The position numbers and the translations under genes are program-made. Under the pieces are notes generated by a model, which saw only the letters and a program-made list of their open reading frames with translations, had not been told where the DNA came from and searched no databases. 64,000 nt of DNA from an uncultured Bacteroidales bacterium. Its GTDB lineage: Bacteria > Bacteroidota > Bacteroidia > Bacteroidales > UBA932. The DNA is taken from NCBI GenBank assembly GCA_905233275.1, contig CAJODR010000009.1:86011-150010 (forward strand), in the 5' to 3' direction. Of this stretch, positions 42,196 through 51,141 are shown piece after piece (positions within the stretch are counted from its first letter, which is position 1; each line of letters starts with the position of its first letter).

Positions 42196-43559
42196 TAGAC
42201 GATAGCGTTGAATTTGCTGATGAGGAGGTCCTTGACTTCGGCGACCTTCTCGCTCAAGAGTTCCTTTGATGTCGCCTCGCAGAGGAAGCGCAGGTAGGGC
42301 TCGGTGTTGGATGGACGGATGTTGAGCCACCAGTCGGGGAATTCGATGCGGTAGCCGTCGAAGTCCATGAATGCGGTGGCTTTCTCCTTGGCCATGAAGT
42401 GCTCCTTGACGGCATCCATCGCGCCCTGCTTGTCCTCGAGGCGGAAGTTGATTTCGCCGGAATTCTCGTAGCGGACAATCTCCGCGATGGCCTCGCTGAG
42501 TGTCTTGCCCTCCTTCTTGAGGTCGGCCACGATGCCGAGGACTATCATTGAGGCGAGCAGACCGCTGTCGGAGTAGAAGAAGTCACGGAAATAGAAGTGG
42601 CCTGCGAGCTCTCCGCCCCATACGCCGTCGATTTCGCGGAGCTTGGCAGCGGCGAATGCGCGGCCGACCTTCCAGGTCTGCATCTTGCATCCGAGCGGCT
42701 CGAGGTATTCGCCGACGGCTTTGGAAGAACGGATATCCTGGAGGACAAGGCCCTTGAGGCCCCTTTCGCCCACGTAGTAGCGGCCCATGAGGGCAATCAG
42801 GAGGTCAGGGGAGATGAAATGGCCTTTCTCGTCGACGAATACCACGCGGTCGGCGTCACCGTCGTAAATAACGCCGGCGTCGGCTTTGACGTCGCGTACG
42901 AGATTCTCCAGCGGAACCACGTTGGCCTCGATGAGCGGGTTGGGCTCATGGTTGGGGAAGCGGCCGTCCATGGTGTCGAAAAGGTAGTGGATATTGGCTC
43001 CGGTGCCGAAGATTTCCTTGGCGAAAAGGTTGGACATGCCGTTGGAGAGGTCCATGGCGATGGTGATTCCGGAGAGATCCTTCTTGAATTTGCGCATGAA
43101 ATCGAGATAGTCGCTCAGAATCTCCTTCTCGTAGACTTTGCCGCGGACCTTGGCGACGGGAGTGGGTTCACCGTCCTCAATCCACTTCTTGATCTCCTTG
43201 AGACCTGCGTCGAATCCGACTGCCTGTGCGTCTGTGGTGGATACTTTCATGCCGTTGTAAATCGCGGCATTGTGGGATGCGGTAATCTGGACGGATGCGT
43301 TGAATCCGTAGTTGGCGGTGCCGAAATACACCATCGGGGTGGAGCTGAGGCCGATGTCGTAGACGTCGGCGCCGGCATCGTTGATGCCCTTGATCACGGC
43401 GTCATGAATCTCCGGCGAAGAGACGCGGCAGTCCCTGCCCACCAGCACTTTGTCGGCCTTCAGAAGCCTGGGGATGAAATAACCGATCTTGTACGCGTCT
43501 TCGCGTGTCCAGTCTTTTCCGTAGATGCCACGGATGTCGTATGCGTGAAATGCTCCCAT
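42195..43559 (-). CDS. Phosphomannomutase/phosphoglucomutase
   Basis: Alpha-D-phosphohexomutase making hexose-1-phosphates for nucleotide sugars. The 454 residues begin MGAFHAYDIRGIYGKDW, with the phosphoserine loop ITASHNAAIYNGMK (Ser95), the metal loop DGDADRVVFVDEKG, the sugar-binding GELAGHFYFRDF and the phosphate-binding RPSNTEPYLR near the C-terminus. It is 2 bp downstream of def and followed with overlap by the M23 gene. Mannose versus glucose preference cannot be read from sequence. Confidence 0.94.
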   Translation of the reverse strand: MGAFHAYDIRGIYGKDWTREDAYKIGYFIPRLLKADKVLVGRDCRVSSPEIHDAVIKGINDAGADVYDIGLSSTPMVYFGTANYGFNASVQITASHNAAIYNGMKVSTTDAQAVGFDAGLKEIKKWIEDGEPTPVAKVRGKVYEKEILSDYLDFMRKFKKDLSGITIAMDLSNGMSNLFAKEIFGTGANIHYLFDTMDGRFPNHEPNPLIEANVVPLENLVRDVKADAGVIYDGDADRVVFVDEKGHFISPDLLIALMGRYYVGERGLKGLVLQDIRSSKAVGEYLEPLGCKMQTWKVGRAFAAAKLREIDGVWGGELAGHFYFRDFFYSDSGLLASMIVLGIVADLKKEGKTLSEAIAEIVRYENSGEINFRLEDKQGAMDAVKEHFMAKEKATAFMDFDGYRIEFPDWWLNIRPSNTEPYLRFLCEATSKELLSEKVAEVKDLLISKFNAIV

Positions 43560-43561
43560 AG

Positions 43562-44116
43562 TTATTTTTGTTTAATGTTATATCGTGTCTGAACCTTGCC
43601 TTTGAGGATGTTCTGCAGTTTTTTGGATATGATCTTCTTGCGGATCTGGGGTACGTGGTCAGTGAAGAGGTCGCCATCGAGATGCGAGAGCTCGTGCTGG
43701 ATCATGCGCGAGGCGAAATTGTCGAATTCTTCAGTAACCTCTTTGAGGTCTTCATCATAGTAGCGGACCGTGACCTTTTTGGGACGGGAAACGTCGCAGT
43801 AGATGCCGGGGACGCTGAGGCATCCCTCGGAGTATGTGGTTTTCTCGGCGCTGGAGGCGATGATCTCAGGATTGATGAGCGTGCGGCTGAAGCCTTTGAG
43901 ATAGTCGTAGATGTCGGAGACGACGTCACCGTCGACTATGACGACCTGCTTGCTCACGCCGATCTGCGGAGCGGCGAGGCCGCAGCCGTCAGCCTTTGCG
44001 AGCGTATCCTTGAGATCCTGGACAAGCGCCGCGATGCCTTCCCTGTCGGAAAGGTCGGCGGGCTCTGCTTTCAGGCGGAGCACCTCGGCGCCGTATACGT
44101 AGATGGGTTTTATCAT
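43562..44116 (-). CDS. def: Peptide deformylase
   Basis: Removes the N-formyl group of nascent proteins. The 184-residue enzyme has all three motifs: GCGLAAPQIG (45-53), EGCLSVPG with metal ligand Cys99, and QHELSHLDG with H141, E142 and H145. The more usual HEIDH is HELSH here, still HExxH. The ATG overlaps the ruvX stop by 4 bp. Confidence 0.96.
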   Translation of the reverse strand: MIKPIYVYGAEVLRLKAEPADLSDREGIAALVQDLKDTLAKADGCGLAAPQIGVSKQVVIVDGDVVSDIYDYLKGFSRTLINPEIIASSAEKTTYSEGCLSVPGIYCDVSRPKKVTVRYYDEDLKEVTEEFDNFASRMIQHELSHLDGDLFTDHVPQIRKKIISKKLQNILKGKVQTRYNIKQK

Positions 44117-44601
44117 ATCTTTCTCTTTTTGTTTCTCCTCAGAGAATCGCTTTGTGTCTCGGGCACGTCAAGGGGCATCGCGGAAGGTCCGTTGCGCCTG
44201 TCGAGCCAGCCCTGGAGAATGATGGAGGCGCTGATCTTGTCGACAGCGGTCTTGTCCCGACGCTCGGAGGCCTTCATCCCGCCGTCTATCATGACGCGGT
44301 GGGCGAGGACCGAGGTGAAGCGCTCGTCCTCAAGCGTCACCGGGACATCCGGGAATGCCTTCCTGAGCCTTGGCAGGAAGGCGTCGATGTCAGCCGCAGC
44401 CTCGGAAGGACTGCCGTCCAAATTACGCGGATAACCTACTATAAAACCTGAAATCGTCTCTTTTTCGGCGTAAGTTTTCAGATATTCTATTATCTTTGCA
44501 GAATGTACGGTGTCCAGCGAGGTGGCGAAGATGCCGAGCGGGTCGCTAGCAGAAATCCCTGTGCGTTTCCGTCCGTAATCTATGCCGATCCATCTCTCCA
44601 T
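44113..44601 (-). CDS. ruvX: Putative Holliday junction resolvase RuvX/YqgF
   Basis: RNase H-fold protein, 162 residues: MERWIGIDYGRKRTGISASDP, IVGYPRNLDGSPSEAA, VTLEDERFTSVLAHR and DKTAVDKISASIILQGWLD. The family is linked to 16S rRNA maturation and Holliday junction processing. ATG at 44601 is preferred over a TTG at 44610 because a perfect -7 box begins only 6 bp upstream. First gene of the ruvX-def-phosphohexomutase-M23 operon. Confidence 0.93.
   Translation of the reverse strand: MERWIGIDYGRKRTGISASDPLGIFATSLDTVHSAKIIEYLKTYAEKETISGFIVGYPRNLDGSPSEAAADIDAFLPRLRKAFPDVPVTLEDERFTSVLAHRVMIDGGMKASERRDKTAVDKISASIILQGWLDRRNGPSAMPLDVPETQSDSLRRNKKRKI
44491..44498 (+). promoter_or_regulatory. Candidate -7 box for the M23-like/dxr operon
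   Basis: TATCTTTG inside the antisense strand of ruvX, about 126 bp before the M23-like ATG. The -33 region is not convincing. Confidence 0.4.
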
Positions 44602-44607
44602 AGGATG

Positions 44608-44638
44608 CAAAGATACAATTTTTTATGTCAAAAAACAA
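44608..44638 (-). promoter_or_regulatory. Promoter of the ruvX operon
   Basis: Reverse strand TTG (44638-44636), 20-bp spacer, TATCTTTG (44615-44608), 6 bp before the ATG: a near-leaderless transcript. Confidence 0.65.
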
Positions 44639-45464
44639 CGACAAGGGAGCCAGAAGACTCAGGATCACCGTCCTGGACGATGCGACGCATGACAGGCTGA
44701 AAGTGTTCCACACGTCGCGTGGAGGGCTGATTGCCGGAGCTGTGGCTGCCGTCATCGCGATACTTCTCATCGGCGCAGCGATACTCGCGTTCACGCCCCT
44801 CAAAAAGCTGATTCCAGGCTACCCTGACGAATATTCCCGCCAGATGGCGGTCAGGAATGCCATCCGCATCGATTCGCTCGAGAACGAGATAATGAAGTGG
44901 GACATCTATACGACAAATCTACGTCTCGTCCTGTCGTCGGAAGAGCCGCTTCCGCTGGATTCGCTCCTCCTGAGTCCTTCAGAGCTGTCCTCCGAGGACC
45001 TTGAGGCGCTCAAAGCCAGCGACGAGAAGCTCCGCGCTGAAGTTCTCGAGGCCGAACGTTTCGATATATCCGGCCGCGACCGCAATCTTCCTCTCGAGGG
45101 TATCGATTTCTTCAGCCCGCTGAAGGGCGAGGTCACGGTACCATTCGACGCATCGCGTCATCCCATGGTCGAAATCGAAGCGGAGGAGGGCACTATGGTC
45201 ATGGCAGTCCTCGACGGCACGGTCCTCTACAGCGGATTCGATCCCGAGGAGGGCTATACCATTATCATAGCGCACAAGGGGGACATCATGTCCGTATATC
45301 GTTACAATGCCTCCGCGCTCAAGACTCCCGGCACCAAGGTCAAGGCGGGTACGCCGATAGCCACGGTGGGAGGTGCCAGGCCGTTGTCGGCCGCTCCCGG
45401 GCTCGGTTTCGAGCTCTGGTCCGGAGGTGAAAGGGTAGACCCTTCCAAGTACATCACGTTCTGA
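44625..45464 (+). CDS. Membrane-anchored, degenerate M23 peptidase-like protein
   Basis: The 279 residues include one transmembrane segment (about 33-58), a helical periplasmic stretch and a C-terminal M23/LytM-like fold (FFSPLKGEVTVPFD, VMAVLDGTVLYSG, GYTIIIAHKGDIMSVYRYN, VKAGTPIATVGG). The zinc ligands are lost: HxxxD is H179-PMV-E183, the YxH position has Tyr227, and HxH is G-L-G at 259-261. It is therefore probably non-catalytic, perhaps an amidase activator or scaffold like EnvC. It is divergent from ruvX and 2 bp upstream of dxr. Confidence 0.85.
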   Translation: MSKNNDKGARRLRITVLDDATHDRLKVFHTSRGGLIAGAVAAVIAILLIGAAILAFTPLKKLIPGYPDEYSRQMAVRNAIRIDSLENEIMKWDIYTTNLRLVLSSEEPLPLDSLLLSPSELSSEDLEALKASDEKLRAEVLEAERFDISGRDRNLPLEGIDFFSPLKGEVTVPFDASRHPMVEIEAEEGTMVMAVLDGTVLYSGFDPEEGYTIIIAHKGDIMSVYRYNASALKTPGTKVKAGTPIATVGGARPLSAAPGLGFELWSGGERVDPSKYITF

Positions 45465-45466
45465 AA

Positions 45467-46642
45467 ATGCCCGAAAAAAGAAAAATAGCTATTCTCGGAT
45501 CTACCGGATCCATCGGCACGCAGGCGCTGGACGTCGTAAGGCAGCATCCTGACCGTTTCGAGGTCGAGCTGCTCGTCGCGCGCAACTCCTGGAAGCTTCT
45601 CGCCGAGCAGGCCCGCCGTTATGACGTCAACGCAGTAGTCATTACTGACGAGAGCTGCTACAAGCCTCTCTCCGAAGCACTTGAAGATACAGACGTCAAG
45701 GTTTTCGCCGGCATGGATTCGGTCTGTTCGCTCGTGACGGGCGACAATATAGATATGGTCGTCGCTGCGATGGTGGGATTCAGCGGCCTGAAGCCGACCC
45801 TCGCCGCCATCGGTGCCGGCAAGCCGATCGCCCTGGCCAACAAAGAGACTCTGGTCGCAGCCGGTTCCATTGTGATGTCCCGCGCCCGTGAGGCTGGCGT
45901 TCCCATCCTGCCGGTCGATTCCGAGCATTCAGCCATATTCCAGTGCCTTCTCGGCGCTGTCGGCAACCATATCCGTAAGCTTCATATCACAGCTTCCGGC
46001 GGCCCGTTCCGCACCTGGGAGAAGGACCGTATCGCACAGGCCACCAAGGCTGAGGCTCTCCGGCATCCCAACTGGGACATGGGCGCCAAGATCACCATCG
46101 ATTCCGCCACCATGATGAACAAGGGCTTCGAGGTCATCGAGGCCTCGTGGCTGTTCGACGTCGGTCCGGACAGGATCAACGTCGTCGTTCATCCCGAATC
46201 CATAGTCCATTCCATGGTCGAATTCGATGACGGCGCCGTCATCGCCCAGCTCGGTCACCCGGATATGAGGGAGCCAATCCAGCTGGCCCTGTCCTTCCCC
46301 GAAAGGCTGTCCCTGGACAATCGCAAGCTCGATTTCGCCACCCTCGGTTCACTCACTTTCAGCGAGCCGGACAGGGATAAATTCCCCTGCCTCTCTCTCG
46401 CTTTTGAGGCGATGTCACGTGGCGGCAACATCCCCTGCGCACTCAATGCAGCCAACGAGGCGGCCGTGAAGGCATTCCTCGAAGACAGGATTGGATTCTA
46501 CGATATCGCAGCCGTCGCAAGGGCTTGCATGGACGGCGTGTCATTCATCGGGGAGCCTTCGCTCGAAGACATATTCGCCACCAATGACGAGGTGTACCGC
46601 AGAGCCTCCGAAATGACCCTCAAGCGCGATTTCAGATGGTAG
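45467..46642 (+). CDS. dxr: 1-deoxy-D-xylulose 5-phosphate reductoisomerase
   Basis: Second step of the MEP isoprenoid pathway, NADPH-dependent. The 391 residues begin KRKIAILGSTGSIGTQALDV (Rossmann GSTGSIG) and contain ALANKETLVAAG, LPVDSEHSAIFQCL, the catalytic flexible-loop region ITASGGPFRTW, NWDMGAKITIDSATMMNKGFEVIEA and HPESIVHSMVEF. It overlaps rseP by 7 bp. A polyprenyl synthetase consuming MEP products is at 53.5 kb. Confidence 0.97.
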   Translation: MPEKRKIAILGSTGSIGTQALDVVRQHPDRFEVELLVARNSWKLLAEQARRYDVNAVVITDESCYKPLSEALEDTDVKVFAGMDSVCSLVTGDNIDMVVAAMVGFSGLKPTLAAIGAGKPIALANKETLVAAGSIVMSRAREAGVPILPVDSEHSAIFQCLLGAVGNHIRKLHITASGGPFRTWEKDRIAQATKAEALRHPNWDMGAKITIDSATMMNKGFEVIEASWLFDVGPDRINVVVHPESIVHSMVEFDDGAVIAQLGHPDMREPIQLALSFPERLSLDNRKLDFATLGSLTFSEPDRDKFPCLSLAFEAMSRGGNIPCALNAANEAAVKAFLEDRIGFYDIAAVARACMDGVSFIGEPSLEDIFATNDEVYRRASEMTLKRDFRW

Positions 46643-47976
46643 TCCTGATCAAGACCCTGCAGGTCGTCCTGGCCTTGTCGATACTCGTCTTCTTCCACGA
46701 ACTCGGGCATTTTCTCTTCGCCCGCATTTTCGGTATCCGGGTGGACAAATTCTACCTGTTTTTCGACATCGGCGGCGTTAAACTGTTCTCGACAAAAGGC
46801 AAGATTTTTACCCGCCTTTTCCCCGCTGCAGCATCCTGGAAGACCGAATACGGCATCGGCTGGCTCCCTCTTGGCGGCTACTGCAAAATAGCCGGAATGA
46901 TAGACGAATCGATGGACACCGAAGCCCTGAAAAGCGAGCCCCAGCCCTGGGAATTCCGCAGTCATCCAGTATGGCAGAGAATACTCGTCATGAGCGGCGG
47001 CGTCATCAACAATTTCCTCCTGGCGATCCTCGTTTTCAGCGGCATGCTCTACCGCTACGGCGACACCTATATCAGCAATGACGAGAGCCACGTCTGGGTC
47101 AACGAATTCGCCTACGACATGGGCTTCCGCTCCGGAGACCGTATCCTCAGCCTCGACGGATACGTCCCCGAGGACTTCGACATGCTCCAGGCCGAGATTG
47201 TCCGCAAGAGGGCATCGCAGGTAAAGGTCCTGAGAGGCTCAGACACCCTTTCCATCTATATCGACCAGTCCCTCACCGCCGATATGCTTGAGCCTGGCAA
47301 CCGAATGTTCACCCTCGCCGTCAGGCCTATAGTCGAACAATTCTCCGCCGAGAGCCTCAACAAGGACTCCGGTATTGCTCCGGGAGATACCATCATTTCT
47401 GTCGCAGGCGTGCCTGTATCGTACGTGCAGGAGCTCAAGGAGGCCCTTGACGGCAAGGCCGGACAATCCGTGGAAGTCTCTTATCTCCGCGGGAGCGATA
47501 CCCTTCAGTCGACCCTTCATCTCGATGCCAACAGTCTCGCCGGCATCGAATTCGCCATTGAAGGCGTAAGGCACAAGACATACACGCTTGCACAGTCATT
47601 CCCTGCAGGGTGCGCCAAAGCCTGGGATACCATCGCGGGCTATATCCGCGACCTCAAGCTCGTCTTCACCCCCTCGACCGGAGCTTACAAATCCGTCGGC
47701 AGCGTGATCGCCATCGGCCAGGTGTTTCCGGCCGCATGGAGCTGGCCGGCATTCTTCTACATACTCGCCATCCTCTCCATCATGCTGGGAGTGATGAATC
47801 TCCTCCCGATCCCCGCGCTGGACGGCGGCCACATCGTGTTCGGCATATACGAACTCATCACCGGCCGCAAACCCGGAGAAAAATTCCTTCTTGTCATGCA
47901 GATGATAGGAATGGTACTACTTTTGCTGCTGATGTTCCTCGCTTTCGGCAATGATATCCGGAGGCTTATCCATTAA
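46636..47976 (+). CDS. rseP: Site-2 protease, RseP family (M50)
   Basis: Intramembrane zinc protease that cuts anti-sigma factors or signal-peptide remnants. 446 residues. HELGH with H21, E22 and H25 lies in the first membrane helix; two PDZ-like regions follow (GDRILSLDGYVPEDF; GDTIISVAGVPVSYVQELKEAL). The C-terminal helix carries MNLLPIPALDGGHIVF with the third zinc ligand Asp. The dxr-rseP order is widespread. Confidence 0.95.
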   Translation: MVVLIKTLQVVLALSILVFFHELGHFLFARIFGIRVDKFYLFFDIGGVKLFSTKGKIFTRLFPAAASWKTEYGIGWLPLGGYCKIAGMIDESMDTEALKSEPQPWEFRSHPVWQRILVMSGGVINNFLLAILVFSGMLYRYGDTYISNDESHVWVNEFAYDMGFRSGDRILSLDGYVPEDFDMLQAEIVRKRASQVKVLRGSDTLSIYIDQSLTADMLEPGNRMFTLAVRPIVEQFSAESLNKDSGIAPGDTIISVAGVPVSYVQELKEALDGKAGQSVEVSYLRGSDTLQSTLHLDANSLAGIEFAIEGVRHKTYTLAQSFPAGCAKAWDTIAGYIRDLKLVFTPSTGAYKSVGSVIAIGQVFPAAWSWPAFFYILAILSIMLGVMNLLPIPALDGGHIVFGIYELITGRKPGEKFLLVMQMIGMVLLLLLMFLAFGNDIRRLIH

Positions 47977-47980
47977 TGAT

Positions 47981-48961
47981 ATGAATACTATTTCCCGACT
48001 CCTTTCCATGGCTGCGACCGCCGTCGTTTTCGCCTTCTCGACTGCCTGTGACAACGTTACCATAAGCGGCGAACCCGGCGAAGTCCTCGTAGTCATCAAT
48101 GCCGATGACTGGGACGGCGCCCTCGGACGCACAGTCCAGGATTCCCTCGGCAAGGAATTCCCCTTCATCTACGGCGAGCAGCTCTACAGGATGGTGCACG
48201 TGATGCCTTCCGGCTTCGGAAAGACCTTCCAGATGCACCGCAACATCCTCCAGTTCGTCATCGATTCCTCTTCCGAAGGTAAAGTCGAATATCTCCGCGA
48301 CCAGTGGGCCCACCCGCAGTGCGTCATCCGGATTACCGCGCGCGACAGCGAGGCCGCTAAGCAGCTGTTCTCATCTTCCTCGCAGAAAATCCTGGCTTTC
48401 CTTGAGGAAGCCGAGCGGGCAAGGGTTATCGACAACTGCACCGATCCCACCTACGAAGATCCCACTGTCGGCAACGCCCTGTCGGGACAATTCGGCGGAT
48501 CGCCGCACTTCATGAAGGGATTCACCATCAAGAAGAGGACTGACGATTTCGCCTGGATCTCCAGCGAAAACAATATGCAGATGGGTGTCCTGATGCACAT
48601 CTATCCGGCCCTCGGGGATGCGTTTTCAAGGGATTCGCTCCTCTTCCATTCATCTGCCATGATGCATGACAACGTGCCCGGTTCGGTGGACGGTTCGTAC
48701 ATGTCCATCTCCGACCATATTGACGCGGTGCCTTCACTCGAAAAGGTGCAGTATGGCGGCAGGAATATCACCGAGATCCGCGGCCGCTGGAATGTGACGG
48801 GCGATTTCATGGGAGGTCCTTTCGTCGCCCATGCCTTCCCGAGCCAGGATGGTGAGAATGTGGTTCTCATGTTGGGTTACCTTTACTATCCCAACCGCGA
48901 ACGTCCCCAGTATCTCCGCAAGGTCCAGTCGATGCTGTATTCGTTCGAGTGGAAAAAATAA
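47981..48961 (+). CDS. DUF4837 family lipoprotein
   Basis: The 326-residue protein begins MNTISRLLSMAATAVVFAFS with lipobox STAC. The body (VLVVINADDWDGALGRTVQDSL, GKTFQMHRNILQF, DQWAHPQCVIRITA, IDNCTDPTYEDPTVGN..., RGRWNVTGDFMGGPFVAHAF) matches the DUF4837 lipoproteins found next to rseP in Bacteroidetes. The function is unknown. The ATG at 47981 is chosen for its signal peptide rather than the in-frame ATG at 47951 inside rseP. Confidence 0.85.
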   Translation: MNTISRLLSMAATAVVFAFSTACDNVTISGEPGEVLVVINADDWDGALGRTVQDSLGKEFPFIYGEQLYRMVHVMPSGFGKTFQMHRNILQFVIDSSSEGKVEYLRDQWAHPQCVIRITARDSEAAKQLFSSSSQKILAFLEEAERARVIDNCTDPTYEDPTVGNALSGQFGGSPHFMKGFTIKKRTDDFAWISSENNMQMGVLMHIYPALGDAFSRDSLLFHSSAMMHDNVPGSVDGSYMSISDHIDAVPSLEKVQYGGRNITEIRGRWNVTGDFMGGPFVAHAFPSQDGENVVLMLGYLYYPNRERPQYLRKVQSMLYSFEWKK

Positions 48962-48971
48962 TAAAAATTAT

Positions 48972-49002
48972 TTTGCATTCCGGAAATATTTTTCTACCTT
49001 TG
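48972..49002 (+). promoter_or_regulatory. Promoter of tRNA-Glu/rpsT
   Basis: TTTG at 48972-48975, 19-bp spacer, TACCTTTG at 48995-49002, a near-perfect match. Confidence 0.78.
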
Positions 49003-49039
49003 CAGTCCCTTTCGGCCAGCTCGGCCTGAAACGGTAACC

Positions 49040-49114
49040 GGTGGGTTCGTATAACGGTTAGTACTCGGGATTTTCATTCCCGCAATAGGAGTTCGATTCT
49101 CCTACCCACTACCA
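49040..49114 (+). tRNA. tRNA-Glu (anticodon UUC)
   Basis: Acceptor GGTGGGT/ACCCACT (G-U at the end), anticodon stem CGGGA/TCCCG with loop TTTTCAT giving UUC, T-arm GGAGTTCGATTCTCC. CCA is encoded at 49112-49114. It sits in the leader of rpsT. Confidence 0.95.
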
Positions 49115-49134
49115 GAAATATAAAAAATACAATA

Positions 49135-49389
49135 ATGGCAAACACAAAATCTGCTCAAAAAGCCATTCGTCAGAACGAAAGGCGCCGTCTGCATAACAAG
49201 TATTATGCAAAGACAACGAGGAACGCAATCCGCGACCTCCGCAACACTACCGACAAGAAAGCCGCCGAAGAAAACGCACCGAAGGTCTATGCAATGATCG
49301 ACAAGCTCGCAAAGATCGGCGTCATCCACAAGAACAAGGCTGCCAATCTCAAAAGCGGTCTCGCCGTTTACATCGGCAAGCTCTCCTAA
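49135..49389 (+). CDS. rpsT: 30S ribosomal protein S20
   Basis: The 84-residue basic helical protein begins [22 protein letters not shown] and continues [23 protein letters not shown], typical S20. It binds 16S rRNA early in 30S assembly. It is sandwiched between tRNA-Glu and tRNA-Pro, so all three probably share the promoter at 48.97 kb and the terminator at 49.48 kb. Confidence 0.97.
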   Translation: MANTKSAQKAIRQNERRRLHNKYYAKTTRNAIRDLRNTTDKKAAEENAPKVYAMIDKLAKIGVIHKNKAANLKSGLAVYIGKLS

Positions 49390-49395
49390 GGTTTT

Positions 49396-49468
49396 CGGGA
49401 TGTAGCGCAGTTGGTAGCGCACTACGTTCGGGACGTAGGGGTCGCTCGTTCGAGTCGAGTCATCCCGA
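49396..49468 (+). tRNA. tRNA-Pro (anticodon CGG)
   Basis: Acceptor CGGGATG/CATCCCG, D-arm GCGC/GCGC, anticodon stem CTACG/CGTAG with loop TTCGGGA giving CGG for CCG codons, T-loop TTCGAGT. CCA is not encoded. Confidence 0.93.
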
Positions 49469-49476
49469 CATACTAT

Positions 49477-49506
49477 AAAAAAGAAGGCTGTGAGGCCTTC
49501 TTTTTT
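49477..49506. terminator. Strong bidirectional terminator
   Basis: 12-bp perfect stem AAAAAAGAAGGC/GCCTTCTTTTTT with 6-nt loop. It ends the tRNA-Glu-rpsT-tRNA-Pro unit and, from the other side, the S41 peptidase gene, whose stop lies inside the right arm. Confidence 0.88.
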
Positions 49507-51121
49507 AGTATGTTATGAATGGCTTTTTCATCGCTTCCGCGAGCTGGCGGTCGTAGCGGATACGCACCTTGATGCCGGCTTTCTGGAAGTAATAGCGGAC
49601 AGCTATTTCCTCCTCAATGAACGGAATGATTTCGTCCTTCTTGAGCCTCAGGAAGGCTTCCTTTTCCATGTTGAGGGCTTTTTCCAGAGCTGCGATCTCA
49701 TCGGACATCTCATCTGCGAGGCCGTCTTCGCGGAGCTCCTTCTTCATCTGGTCGAAGTATGTCTTTGCGGAGGACCTGTAGTCGAATTCCCTTCCTGCGG
49801 CGAATTCGACGAAGTCGTCGTATTCGGTGAAGTGGAAATCATCGACTGCGGGGATCGAGGGATGCTCGCGTACATATTTGAGGGTGTAGTCCTCCACGAT
49901 GCCGTTCATGACGAGCGAATAGGTGAGGCGGCTGTACTTGTATGCCGAAAGGGTGTCGTCAGGCGTGACTCCGCCGCCGTCCCGAACAGTCCTCCCGTGC
50001 GCGGTCTTGAATTCGTGAGTCAGCGAATCCGGAATGAAACGGACCGACCCGTCCTCGTTGCGGGAAGAATAGTCGATGGCCTGCACGCAGCGGCCGGAAG
50101 GGGTGTAGTATTTGGCCGTGGTGAGTTTCAATTCGCCCCCGTAGGGGAGCTCGCGGATGCTCTGTACCAGGCCCTTGCCGAATGTGCGATGCCCGAGAAT
50201 AGTCGCCCTGTCGTAGTCCTGCAGGGCTCCGGAGACGATTTCGGAGGCCGAAGCCGAACCGCTGTCGACGAGAACCTTGATGGGGATGACGGTGTCAATC
50301 GGGTCTTTGGTGGTCTTGAATACGGTCTCTTCGGTGCCGTGGCCGCGTGAAGTGACCACTACCGAACCTCTCGGGACGAAGAGCGAGACGATATTGATGG
50401 CTTCGCCGAGAAGGCCGCCGCCGTTGCCTCTGAGGTCGAGGATGAGCGTTTCCATTCCCTGCTTTTTCAGGGCTATGTAGGCTTGCTTGATGGCTTCGCC
50501 GACGCCCTCGGTGAAGCCGGTCTGGAGAATGTAGCCGGTCTTGCCGTCGTCGAGGATGCCGGCGTATTCGACATCGGGAAGATGAATCCGCTCCCTCGTG
50601 ACCTTGACTTCGGTGGTCTGGCCGCTGCGGAGCTTCTTGACGAGGAACGTGACCGTGGTGCCGGGCTTGCCGCGCATCTTTTCGCTGCATTCGGAGCTGG
50701 TGAGGCCGTGGGTAGAGACCCCGTCAATGGTGAGGATCTCGTCGCCGCAGGTCAGGCCGCTGCGTGAGGCAGGGGAGCCTTCGTAGGGCTCGTTGATGAT
50801 GACGTTGCCATCCTTGTCCGGCTTGTAGATGATGGCGCCGATGCCTCCGTAGGCCTTGCCGATGGACATGTTGAATGTCTCCAGCTCCTCTGCCGGCACA
50901 TAGACGGTGTAGGGGTCGAGCGAAGAGAGCATGGCATCCACTGCCGCCCTCTCGATGCGGTCCACCGGGAGCGAATCCACGTAAGAGAGATTCAGCTCTG
51001 AAAGTATTGCGTTATGGATTTCGACCCATTTGCCGAAGGAAAAACTCTTGGATTGGGCTCCGGCCTGGATGGTAAGCAGCAGCGCAAGGGCCGGGGCTAG
51101 GAGGTATCGCGTAATTTTCAT
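49505..51121 (-). CDS. C-terminal processing peptidase (S41)
   Basis: Exported serine protease, 538 residues: signal peptide (LLTIQAGAQ), N-terminal helical part (DAMLSSLDPYTVYVP), a PDZ domain (GIGAIIYKPDKDGNVII ... GLTCGDEILTIDG) and the S41 core with LILDLRGNGGGLLGEA, the Ser/Lys dyad in VLVDSGSASASEIVSGAL and RTFGKGLVQS. Such Tsp/Prc-like enzymes trim or degrade envelope proteins. The start at 51121 gives the signal peptide; longer frames upstream overlap the MATE gene. It is third in the rsgA-MATE-S41 run but has its own -7 box. Confidence 0.94.
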   Translation of the reverse strand: MKITRYLLAPALALLLTIQAGAQSKSFSFGKWVEIHNAILSELNLSYVDSLPVDRIERAAVDAMLSSLDPYTVYVPAEELETFNMSIGKAYGGIGAIIYKPDKDGNVIINEPYEGSPASRSGLTCGDEILTIDGVSTHGLTSSECSEKMRGKPGTTVTFLVKKLRSGQTTEVKVTRERIHLPDVEYAGILDDGKTGYILQTGFTEGVGEAIKQAYIALKKQGMETLILDLRGNGGGLLGEAINIVSLFVPRGSVVVTSRGHGTEETVFKTTKDPIDTVIPIKVLVDSGSASASEIVSGALQDYDRATILGHRTFGKGLVQSIRELPYGGELKLTTAKYYTPSGRCVQAIDYSSRNEDGSVRFIPDSLTHEFKTAHGRTVRDGGGVTPDDTLSAYKYSRLTYSLVMNGIVEDYTLKYVREHPSIPAVDDFHFTEYDDFVEFAAGREFDYRSSAKTYFDQMKKELREDGLADEMSDEIAALEKALNMEKEAFLRLKKDEIIPFIEEEIAVRYYFQKAGIKVRIRYDRQLAEAMKKPFITY

Positions 51122-51125
51122 ATTG

Positions 51126-51133
51126 CAAAAATA
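51126..51133 (-). promoter_or_regulatory. -7 box of the S41 peptidase gene
   Basis: Reverse strand TATTTTTG only 4 bp before the ATG; either near-leaderless or incidental. Confidence 0.35.
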
Positions 51134-51141
51134 CGTATTTT

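Noticed and set aside
42597..43592. Long plus-strand open frame opposite the phosphohexomutase gene
   Set aside because: It is the antisense of a well-conserved gene; high-GC wobble positions keep opposite frames open and the translation has no domain logic.
49490..50350. Plus-strand frame opposite the S41 peptidase
   Set aside because: Shadow of the conserved protease gene; no start context or family.
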